A stretch of DNA of 64,000 nt from Amanita rubescens. Taxonomy: Eukaryota > Basidiomycota > Agaricomycetes > Agaricales > Amanitaceae. The notes beneath the pieces are model-generated. The model saw only the letters and a program-made list of their open reading frames with translations, made no database searches and was not told the DNA's origin. The position numbers and the translations under genes are program-made. Shown piece by piece: positions 33,770-42,570 of this stretch. The stretch spans positions 496,001 to 560,000 of the forward strand of contig WION01000008.1 of NCBI GenBank assembly GCA_015039365.1, read 5' to 3'. The first letter of the stretch is position 1. Every line of letters begins with the position of its first letter.

Positions 33770-33973
33770 CATCAAATTGTTTTAGAATAGTAGATTACAC
33801 TAGTCGTAGGTGGATCACCAACCAGCATACATACCATACTCAGCGCTCAGCCATTTATTACTTAATGGTAACTCACACTCGTTATCGTCGATTTCAAAAC
33901 GTAGAATAGCTTTAGAATAGCAAGCGTTTTGTATTCATAATATATAATTTTAGTTTACCGATGCTCCTTGTAC

Positions 33974-34756
33974 ATGTCGCCTCATATTAGGCGTTTCTTC
34001 ACTCTCTCTCTCAACACTCAGTGCTCAGAACGGAGGACGCGGAGAAGAACTTATCTACTCACCCGGCTGGCATCCACCGCGGCCACGTCAGACAATCCAT
34101 ATCCATATCCTGCCCATCGGAATCCTACGCCTCATCAAATATTTCATCTTCCGGCCAACGCCTCCGAGGAGAACATAAAGACTCGATGTAAGTACGCCAC
34201 AATCCTCGTCATCTTAACAAGAAAGAAACCGTCTTACGACAGACTATGATCTCGTGCGGATATATCACCCTGACAAGGCTGGGCTCTCTGTGTCCCCTGA
34301 TATTGCACATTCTCGATTCCAAGCTATTGCTGCTGCATATGACATTCTTAGAAGAAAAACAGCTGCTGTAGACGATGCAACCAGTGGGCCGTCGGTATGG
34401 GCCAGGGAAGGAGGATACCCAACTGCGGCTGCATGGCGTGCTGCTTCTCAGGCAAAACGGGCGCAAGAGCTGTATTCTGGTGGAAAAATAGATGACCGTT
34501 GGAAGGACCGTCTGTTCCTCGGTGGTGTAGCCCTGGTGAGTCAGAGTGGCTACATGCATTCACAAGTCAATTAATTCACGCAAATTCGCTACCGTGGTCG
34601 TAGACTGTCGGCGTATTTGTCTTCCAGGTGAATCTTACTCGTAAAGAGGCTATGGTCGATGTCATCGGTAGAAGTCGGCACGCGGCTGGGATTGTTCATG
34701 ATCATAGCAAGAACACAAATGACAACCCGGACGATGCGAAGCGACTAAGTGCTTAG
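33974..34756 (+). CDS. J-domain (DnaJ-type) protein, probably mitochondrial, with a C-terminal membrane segment
   Basis: The start MSPHIRRFFTLSLNTQCSER is Arg/Ser-rich and looks like a mitochondrial targeting sequence. A J domain follows: HQIFHLPANASEENIK, then after an intron YYDLVRIYHPDKAGLS with the HPD motif that stimulates Hsp70, and FQAIAAAYDILRRK. A glycine/tryptophan-containing linker leads to FLGGVALTVGVFVFQV, a single membrane segment, then a short charged tail ending at 34756. The length of about 220 residues and the layout fit fungal inner-membrane or ER J-proteins; the partner Hsp70 cannot be told. Two introns with GT-AG ends; no frame break. It is convergent with the membrane-protein gene at 35066. 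Confidence 0.8.
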
Positions 34757-35065
34757 AACTATAATGTTTTCCCTACAAACTACCCCGAATAGTGGTATTG
34801 CAATATTTTCTGTCCCATTGTATCGAGACGCGGCCGCTTGCATTTACCTGCTGCGAAGATTCACCTCGTGATAAAGCGTCGAATCATATGCACTTCACCT
34901 ACTGCGAAGATTCATCGTCGAATCATACGCACTTCACCCTCAACAAAGATTCACCCTCGTGTTAAATTTGCGACTGACGCGTGCAAGTTCCACTTATGTT
35001 CCCAGCTGAACATTGGAACAAATGCCAACAAGAACGCACCGAATCGGCATATACATAAGCATGTC
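34757..35065. other. Convergent intergenic spacer containing a short degenerate repeat
   Basis: About 310 bases between two converging genes. It is occupied in part by three imperfect copies of a 39-50 base unit (34840-34975). An open frame across it (34838-35107) is just the repeat read in one frame and has no recognisable domain. Confidence 0.5.
34840..34975. repeat. Three degenerate tandem copies of a 39-50 base unit
   Basis: Copies start at 34840, 34890 and 34929. Each begins gcAcTTcacc (or gcatttacct), continues ctgcgaagattca or caacaaagattca, and the first two end cgtcgaatcata. The middle copy lacks about 11 bases (cctcgtgataa) present in the first. It lies in the convergent 3' flank of the J-protein gene. 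Short length and decay suggest an old local duplication. Confidence 0.7.
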
Positions 35066-36277
35066 CTAGAAATACAACCCTGTCCATCCCCTCGATTCCA
35101 TAGATAACCTGTCTGGCCCCGTTTTATCACCCGCCCAGTGGGTCCATTTTCCCGTCTTATCCGTATCTTGAAGCCGATTTACGAACGTTGTCGTGAATGA
35201 TCTGGAATTCAGTGAGATCAGGCCTATAAAGTTGGCGTTGCGATAGTTAAGATAGACGTCTCCATTTCTAGATGACTTGTGGTCCGCCGCGATTGGTCGC
35301 TTCACTGCAGTGCTATCGTCAACCCACGTAAAGTCGCTTCGGCCAGCGCCAGTCACCGTCCAGAGCACAGCCTTTTCGGGGTTTTGGTGGTCTACCGGGG
35401 GTAAAGGGAATACCTTAAGGTTCGCAACGCCGTCTCCGCGTTGAGTGGTGATAGAAGTGGATTTGGAGATGCTGACGTCTCCGACAATCCAACCACGGTG
35501 AACCTCAAGTGATAGAGAGTCCGCATGAAGAGATTGATGAGGAAGGATAATGTTATTGGTATTGGATTGGTAAAGCGTCGCGTAAAACGCTTCCAAACGG
35601 ATATTTGATCCTGGATCAACTTTCAGATGCATAACTGCATGCGATGCAATGTTAAGCTTCTTGAGCGAGGGTGGGACAAACAATTTGATGTCGTATCGCA
35701 TGCAAGACGCGCTTCCTTTGGTGATGGTAGGCGTGGTGATTAAGAACTGACTATTCTGTACCGCGCCGTCCGGTGCCACATCGGCGTAGCGGAAAAGGAG
35801 GTTTTGGCTATCTAGCAGAGATGCGTCGTTTGACGTGATGGTCATTTCGTACTTGACTTCAGTATCGTGAGATTCGCCGTCCACGAGTGTCAACGTGCCG
35901 ACGATGCCGCCGTACACAGTAAAGGTGTGTTCGGGCTTGCCGTGGTCGAACGGTATTCTCACGATGTTCATGGAATTATTATATGTGTGGGAGACGGCTG
36001 CGCAACCCAAGGACGTGTTGAAAACGGGCATGTTTTCCAGGCCAGTCGGCGCATCCTGTCGTCGCTTGGAGATTAGTGACAATTGAATGTGCATGTGCGA
36101 GAGGCGTGACTTGCGCTGAATGCCCATACGGCAAATTTGAGGAAAAGCCATCCAATGAAGATGAGTATGGGAATTGTCACTGCTTTGCAGATGTGCGACT
36201 TGCTGTGGAACTTGTGAATGAATTGCAGGTGGTGTGGCTAGACGGCGACTTACTACGTCCAACAGCAAATGCAACAT
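35066..36277 (-). CDS. Unknown single-pass membrane protein with a large beta-rich outer region
   Basis: Unrecognised family. One exon encodes a membrane helix (AVTIPILIFIGWLFLKFAVW) behind a basic segment (HKFHSKSHICK). It then splices through a GC donor (gcaagt, 36114) to RRQDAPTGLENMPVFNTSLG and a roughly 330-residue soluble part with many N-glycosylation-like NxS/T sites (NTSLG, NNSMN) and alternating hydrophobic strands (HTFTVYGGIVGTLTLVDG, ADSLSLEVHRGWIVGDVSIS). It ends GWTGLYF at 35066. The pattern suggests a type II membrane protein with a beta-solenoid or adhesin-like ectodomain, somewhat like DUF4097-type repeats, but this is inference. The N-terminus is unresolved: MLHLLLDV at 36277 splices in phase through gtaagt, but a first exon starting near 36324 in another frame is equally plausible. 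It is convergent with the J-protein gene. Confidence 0.6.
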   Translation of the reverse strand: MLHLLLDVVSRRLATPPAIHSQVPQQVAHLQSSDNSHTHLHWMAFPQICRMGIQRKSRLSHMHIQLSLISKRRQDAPTGLENMPVFNTSLGCAAVSHTYNNSMNIVRIPFDHGKPEHTFTVYGGIVGTLTLVDGESHDTEVKYEMTITSNDASLLDSQNLLFRYADVAPDGAVQNSQFLITTPTITKGSASCMRYDIKLFVPPSLKKLNIASHAVMHLKVDPGSNIRLEAFYATLYQSNTNNIILPHQSLHADSLSLEVHRGWIVGDVSISKSTSITTQRGDGVANLKVFPLPPVDHQNPEKAVLWTVTGAGRSDFTWVDDSTAVKRPIAADHKSSRNGDVYLNYRNANFIGLISLNSRSFTTTFVNRLQDTDKTGKWTHWAGDKTGPDRLSMESRGWTGLYF

Positions 36278-36764
36278 CTTGGCAGCATCCTCCTTTGCCT
36301 AGACGATGCCGACTCCATAAGCATTTCATTTTCTGCTTCTCCATCGGCTGGTAGCCGTGTGTCTATGTGAGAATTGTCAGCTTCCTCTCCTTTGGACAAT
36401 TACAGTAAACCTACATTGGCGCGATGGCCTCAGCCTGAGGCCAGACATGACCCCATCTAATAAGCTGTATAATGTCAAGCCACGTTTACTTGTCATGAGT
36501 CTGGTTCACTGGTCTTGCAATCCTGTGGTGTACGTGTATATATGGGCACCGCTGTACAGCCCCGATGCCGGCATGCGTTTCAAGATGACAATCAGACACG
36601 CATTTAGAACGCCTACTTTACCAGACAGCAAACCAGTACATTCCGTTACGCTAGGCACTGTTCGAAGTGGTATACAAGCTATATTTCGCACATTATTTAT
36701 TAGGAATCATGCGAGAGCGCCCTGTCAAGAGGTAAGAGGCAGGACATTCGGAGCCAAGGTATAA
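36278..36764. other. Spacer between bleomycin hydrolase stop and membrane-protein start
   Basis: About 490 bases on the promoter side of the minus-strand membrane protein; it may hold the real first exon of that gene near 36260-36324. It contains a 19-base palindrome at 36424-36442. No other gene was seen. Confidence 0.45.
36424..36442. repeat. Perfect 19-base palindrome
   Basis: The sequence TGGCCTCAGCCTGAGGCCA has two 9-base arms around one central C. It lies about 150 bases upstream of the probable start of the membrane-protein gene. It could be a dimeric transcription-factor site (CCTCAG or CCTGAGG half-sites) or chance. Confidence 0.6.
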
Positions 36765-38518
36765 TCATACCATTGGATCCCAGGGGGGCAATACGATTGC
36801 CTCGCCTGACTCGTAGACCTGCACAAGATCTCTTGGAGCTAGTGCTTTCGGTACGACGATTTGGTATACAAACCTGCAAGAACACAAATCGGAAGGTGAA
36901 GGGAACAAGGCAAAAATTACCTACTGCTCAAACCAGGCGTCTGTCATCACAAAGTAGCCCTTGTTGCCGACTTTCTCTCCCCAGGAATTCTCGACCTTGT
37001 AGCGGACTGGTTTACCTGACTCGTCGAGGTGAACACCAGAAATAACCATAGCATGGGTCATAGCGGATTCCAGCATCTGTAACCTCTCTGCCTTGGTAAG
37101 GCCAAATTTGATATCAAATGTAGCCTAAAACGCATCAAATCAATGGTCAGAGGTGAATGGCAGATACAGACCTCATATTCGAAGAGAACGGTATCCATGA
37201 TACCCGAGGAGGATTCCGAGAATTTGCCGACATCGGATCCAAAGAACACAGGTTGGCCGGACTTTATCAACTGTGAACAGTTAATGATCGAATGAGATTA
37301 AAAGGCGTATGACATACCTTGACCACGGTGCTCTTCATTGTTTCTATATCTGTATTGACGTCTGCACTTGGGGTCAGAATATTCACGGCGAAATCACCGT
37401 TGACCTACAGAGGATTGGTCTGCCGCCCCATACATTACCAAGCTTGTCTACAGTATAGAGTTTCGAATATTCGTTTCGGGGATCGTTAATAAGCGAGAAG
37501 GAATCTGGAGGCTAGAGCAGACTCCCTCTCGCGCGATAAATGGGAGTTATCGAAATGACTTACTGAGTAAGGCTTCGACGCAAACGTCTTGTAGAACTCG
37601 ATGGGTGTCCCCTCCCAGCGGCCAGCTTTATCATTGACGTCAGTGTACTCCCAAACGAACTTTTGGTCCTTGGCAGGCGGGGTTCCCAACGTAGCGGTTA
37701 AAATATTATAAACCTCGCTCATCAATTCTTCCTTCTTTGAGCGAAGAGTGATTAGAATTTGTTCTTCCGTCACGTAAGAAGAACGAAGGGACGTGGCTAA
37801 TCTGCGCAGAATAAGCGCGTCTTCCCTCAGCTTCGTCTTGAGCAGAGAATTGAGAGGTCCCGAGAGAGAGGAATGAGTAGACTCTGGGTAAAGAGTCTGT
37901 GGCACAAGACCATAATTCTCAAGCAAGTTCACTGCCATATCCCACTGGCCACCATCTCCAGTGGGATCCTGGGACAAGTGGTTCATTAGGCGACTGTCAA
38001 GCGGTAAGTCCGGGTTCTGGACCATCAACTCGAGGTAGTAGTTGGACTTGTTGAGCTTATCCCAGAAAAAGAGATAAGACTAGCCAGCTGGTTAGACGGA
38101 GCAGTGGCGTAAGCGCGGAACAAACCTGAGAAAGCTGAAAGTCGTTGAGATTGAGGCGCTTCATGATGGAATAGCGAATGACGTTGGTGGTAGCGAATAA
38201 CCAGCACCGGCCGCTGTTCTTCTGGTCTGTGACGGGACCGGTCTTGAAGTCAATGACATTATTAAAGACGTGGGTGTCGGCAACGTGTGTTGCACGGGAA
38301 GCGAGGGCAGACCGGATGTCCGAGTGAGATAAGATGATACGTGCGAGCAGCAGCTTAGGATTTGCAGATGCAGATGCCTCCCAGGCGGCCACTGTTGCTT
38401 GTGAGATGGAACCGTCTAGAGAAATGGGTGCGACGGACGCAGGAAGAGCTGGAGAAGGGGAATCCTTCTCGTTGCAGACGGCTGGTGCACTATTCGGTTT
38501 GGACGGAGAAGAACCCAT
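36765..38518 (-). CDS. Bleomycin hydrolase (peptidase family C1B)
   Basis: The start MGSSPSKPNSAPAVCNEKDS precedes the protease core DFKTGPVTDQKNSGRCWLF, with the catalytic cysteine in GRCW, then IRYSIMKRLNLNDFQLSQ and, after an intron, SYLFFWDKLNKSNYYLELMV, DPTGDGGQWDMAVNLLENYG and YVTEEQILITLRSKKEELMS. Later exons give VNGDFAVNILTPSADVNTDI, QPVFFGSDVGKFSESSSGIM, MLESAMTHAMVISGVHLDES (catalytic histidine), RYKVENSWGEKVGNKGYFVM (catalytic asparagine in NSWG) and a C-terminus IVLPPWDPMV, stopping at 36765. Bleomycin hydrolase (yeast Lap3/Gal6) is a cytosolic hexameric cysteine aminopeptidase that trims peptides and detoxifies homocysteine thiolactone. The N-terminus of about 55 residues may be a mitochondrial or regulatory extension. 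No frame break was seen. It is divergent from the arylesterase gene with 79 bases between start codons. Confidence 0.93.
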
Positions 38519-38597
38519 GATGACCTTAACCCTAGGGCTGGGCTAAAAACGTTAAGGATCGGCCCGGGAATAGCCGGGCGATCATCTTACTACTACA
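38519..38597. promoter_or_regulatory. Minimal divergent promoter, bleomycin hydrolase (-) / arylesterase-like (+)
   Basis: Seventy-nine bases separate the two start codons. The stretch is GC-rich with cccgggaatagccgggcg-type inverted elements near 38562-38579. No TATA box is visible. Confidence 0.45.
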
Positions 38598-40071
38598 ATG
38601 CGGTCGATCTATTCCGTCGCTGCGCTCTTCGCTGCTCTTCTCGCTGCCGGGTTCCAGTTTTACCTTAGGCCAATTCTTGCAACTCTCGGCTACAACCGCA
38701 TCATACAACCAACTGGAAATGACAATTGTTATACCGTCCAGGACCTGAAGGCTTGCGAGAGTACATTATTGTTCTGCATCCCCTGCAGCCATCACTGACC
38801 TCTTTTTCAGAGTTGGTCATACACCAGCCCACAGGTGCAGTATACTTGGCGTGCTCAACTCCGGAAAGTCGCCCCTACTGGCTCCCGGCAGTCGGACGCT
38901 TAAATGAAACAGGTGCCTCACGCGACGATTATGTCGCAGTCTATAATCCAGACTCATCCAAAATCACGCGTCTTAAACTCGCCAACTTCACCAGCGACCG
39001 CGGTTTGTCACTCCACGGCATGGATGTCATTCCCTCCACGGCAGATCCTGACCGTCTCTTTGTGTACCTCGTCAATCACCGTGCTCCGCCGAATGGCCAG
39101 TCAGCTAAACTTGTAGGCGCGGACTCTGTCGTAGAAATATTCGAAACACGCGTCGGTAGCTCCACCCTGACGCATATAAAGACAGTAGAACACCATGCTA
39201 TCATCACGCCCAACGATCTGATCGGTTTTGGTGACGGCAAGTCTTTTTATGTTACCAACGATCACGGCGAAAAACTTGGTTTCGTACGGACTTCGATTTC
39301 TATCCTGGAAAGAGTGATAAAATAACCTCTCGTCAGCGGCGGGAATTGGAGGCGTTCGGGCGTGCTAGCACCTCGGTCGTGTACTGCCATACCGATTTGG
39401 GCTGTAAATTCGCTATAACCAAGTTACAAGGTGCCAACGGCATCGCCGATGCCAAAAACGGTACATTATATGTCGCCAATAGCTCTGGCGGAGGATTATA
39501 TATGCTAGAGCGCCAGAACGACAATAGCCTCGTTCTGTCAGAATATATCAAAACAGGCAAGTATCTATGTTGTCCTGGTTCCCTCCATTAATTTCGCCAC
39601 AAAAGACCGTTGCTTAGATAATCTTTCCCTCGACGCAAATGGCGCCCTCTGGGCTGCAGGTTAGCATATCCAGTCTTAGAAAAGTCCTCTCTTTTTCCAT
39701 TAACAAGTCCTTAGGTTTCACCGACGCAATTACCTTGATTTTCAAACATTTCGCAAATCCATCCATTCCATCTCCTTCTTCTGCCCTTCGCATCACAATC
39801 AACACAGGACCTCAAGCTTTTTACGGCGAAAAGTATAAAATTGACAAGGTCCGCGGTAAAGTCAGTATCACCCTTTTATCCTGATCGACAATAAGCAGGT
39901 TTTCGACGATGATGGAAGCATTGTGTCGGGCCTAACAACCGCTGCTTATGATTCCGAAAGGCATCGCCTTTTCTTACATGGTAGTACCTCCATCTTCGAG
40001 TCATTCGGATGTTATTGACAATCTCCCAAGGTATCGCCGCTCCTCACTTGGCGGTCTGCAACATCAGTTAA
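38598..40071 (+). CDS. Paraoxonase/arylesterase-like (six-bladed propeller) membrane-anchored hydrolase
   Basis: The N-terminus MRSIYSVAALFAALLAAGFQ is a hydrophobic anchor. Exons then give GYNRIIQPTGNDNCYTVQDL, ELVIHQPTGAVYLACSTPES, LSLHGMDVIPSTADPDRLFV, TPNDLIGFGDGKSFYVTNDH, FGRASTSVVYCHTDLGCKFA, GANGIADAKNGTLYVANSSG, DNLSLDANGALWAAG, and the typical end RLFLHGIAAPHLAVCNIS at 40071. NDL, NGI and DNLSLD with Asp/Asn pairs are calcium-binding motifs of the paraoxonase / SMP-30-like six-bladed propeller family, which hydrolyse lactones, aryl esters or phosphotriesters. The fungal substrate is unknown; extracellular or ER-lumen placement is predicted from the signal anchor. About six short introns; no frame break. 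It is convergent with RPS0. Confidence 0.85.
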
Positions 40072-40202
40072 AAAGTTGGCCATGCCAATTTCAACGTTAG
40101 CCAGTGTTGACGACCTTGAGAAAAGACCTTCAATCCATGTACTTTATTTATTGGAACAGGAAAAACGCATGAGACAGTGTACACATGTACGAGAGCATGC
40201 GA

Positions 40203-41191
40203 TCACCAGCCACCAGTGCCCACAGGCTCAGCGTCCCAACCAGTAGCACCTGCAGGCTCGGCGGCCCAGTCCGTGGTAGCCCCTGGAGCTTCTGCAGACC
40301 AATCCAGCGCACCTGAAAGTCGACCAAATAAGATGTTGAACCCTGCCCCCAAAAGAGGCTCAAAGACTCACCACCTTCTTGAGTAAGCGCGGGGTGAATC
40401 GCACCCTGTTGTCCGCCTCCAACCTCCCATTCGGTCACCTGAATTACTTCGGCTTCACCCGGCTGAGTCGTTGCTTTCGCAGCGGCGTCCTCTTGTTGCT
40501 GTTTCTCGACTTCCTCAGGATCACGGTAGAAGAACATGTCAACCATGACATTCCACCCATCGGGGGTTCTAGGGATGGTTCCCCTAAGTCTGAGAACCTC
40601 GCGAGCGAGCAACCACCAGATCAAGCCAATCGAGTGCCTTGTCTTATTGTTAGTGGGAATGGCTACGTCGACAAATTTGAGAGGTGCGTCCGTATCACAG
40701 AGCGCGATGACAGGAATATTGACGTAGGATGCTTCCCGGATAGCTTGGTGGTCGACCCGAGGGTCAGTGACAATGATCAGACGAGGTTCTTTAAATGAAC
40801 GAGTAATGTAGTTGGTGAAAGAGCCAGGAGTGAAGCGCCCAGCAATGGCTTGAGCGCCAGTGTTTGCGGCGAATTTGAGGACAGCACGGTGCCCGTAGGG
40901 TCTTGCGGAGATGACGCAAACGTCGTTTGGATTTTCAATGGCTGCAATTATACGCGCAGCGAAAACAAGCTTCTCCCATGTCTTCCCAATGTTGAGAATG
41001 TGAATGCCTGCAGGATACTTAGCCTTGAGCGGATATCCGAGTAGATGAACGTACCATCAGCCCTCCTCTTCCAGACATATGGCTCCATTTGCTTGTCAGC
41101 AATTTTTTGTACCAATGTGGCATTGCGCAGCCAGCAAGAGCTGAATCTCTTCTTCTGTCGCACTTAAGATAGACGGTAATTTTGACGCCAT
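40203..41191 (-). CDS. RPS0: 40S ribosomal protein S0 (uS2); one frame break in exon 1
   Basis: Starting at 41191: [30 protein letters not shown], then [134 protein letters not shown]. After a last intron the acidic C-terminus [19 protein letters not shown] ends GTGGW at 40203. This is full-length uS2 (laminin-receptor precursor homologue), essential for 40S maturation. At 41103-41108 a run of six A (minus strand) puts the conserved frame out by one base between GTKN and ADKQME; an A-run one base shorter, or loss of one adjoining T, would restore it. Since RPS0 is essential and introns are intact, sequence error is the best explanation. A 47-base intron follows ADG. Confidence 0.95.
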
Positions 41192-42570
41192 GATTGAAGA
41201 TTGGTCACCTGGAATTGATACCGGTCATGTCAACATCGGCGGTGCGACGTATGCATCCACCCCGCAATATGCTCAAATTCTTTCGTTCTTTCTCTTGCGC
41301 GGGTGAATACGCTGTCAAAAGGACATACCGTGAAGCTAGATGGCTTGAGGCCGGCTTTGGCGCTGTCCACGGTCGATTTTGGTTGTTTGGTATTGGCTTA
41401 GCAGACGATGTCGGCTGGACCCTAGCAATTTTCCCACGGAAAACACATAGTGTGTGCACCTGTAATTACATTCGTACCACAAACTACACGTATTCCAAGG
41501 TAACACATAGCTGACTAAAGGGTTGTATAAATCATTGGCAATGACAACGGTCCCGCGGTTGAGAGTCACTATTTCACTAGTTGCCCAGGGTCGTCATCTT
41601 AGTTCTCTGCGGGAATATGTTCTTTTGAACTGTTCGATGTCAGAAAAAAACAACAACTCTACGTTCAACAGCATTGACTTTCCCACCTGAATATGAATAT
41701 TTACCGCTTTTAACGACAGGTGTGATCTGATTTTCAACGTGGTAATCGGACTATACAAATGCATAAGGAAGCGTGACCAACGGCATCACAACTCAGACCA
41801 GTATGTATCAACTTTCAAGTGATCACCCACAGACTAGTTTGCATTCTGGACTTCACCATCGTTCCTTTCAAGTCTAATATCATTAAGGACATTGAATGTG
41901 AGTATACCCAGTTATCAAGCTATCAAAGCCAAGAGTGGAAGCAGAGACTAAATTTTCTCTTTTTAGCTGTCAATTAGTCCAAGTGCACGTAACATGTATA
42001 CGTAGTGCGCATAAACTCCGACAACAGATGGAATCGGCTGAGAGCCTGAAACCATCGAATACGGAATGAACGTTCGTGAGTACAAAAACCAATTGGCATC
42101 GAAATTGGTCCCCGAACCAACCTAGTGCCGTCGACCCCAATGATGTGGCGATTGGCTCCCAGGTTTTGAACAGCGGTCAAAATGACGATCATGTGAACTT
42201 ATTGCACCATACATATCTATTGTCACACTGTCGAGAATTTGCTTAGGTGATGGTTACTTTGAAGAGTGAGAGCCTTTCACTTTATTTTCAGCCTCTACCA
42301 GGAATGTCTTTTTCACGCTTTTTACTTCCCACAGTATCAGGTACCCGAACGATCATATCCGCCACAGATGGATATACTGATGGAAGATCGTATTAAATTA
42401 CGCACGTTGCCTTCTCCAAAGAAGCCGGTGTATTCCTATTGCTATCAGCAATCTTATCGTTGCTTTACCCATGTGTCTCTCCTGATAGGACGTGAGGATG
42501 GCCAATCTCTCAGACGTGTTTCCTTGAAGAACCTGCCACCTCTCGTCGGTCTACTCTCTCCTTCGATAAA
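41192..42570. promoter_or_regulatory. Long divergent spacer (1.38 kb) between RPS0 (-) and BTA1 (+)
   Basis: The longest gene-free stretch after the 13.6-15.1 kb region. A TATAAAT sequence lies near 41525-41531. The last 300 bases before BTA1 are open in one frame (42266-42592) but have no recognisable domain and run out of frame into the BTA1 start, so they look like 5' leader. I see no RNA gene or repeat. Confidence 0.4.

Noticed and set aside
34838..35107. 89-codon plus-strand frame
   Set aside because: It is produced by the degenerate tandem repeat and carries no domain.
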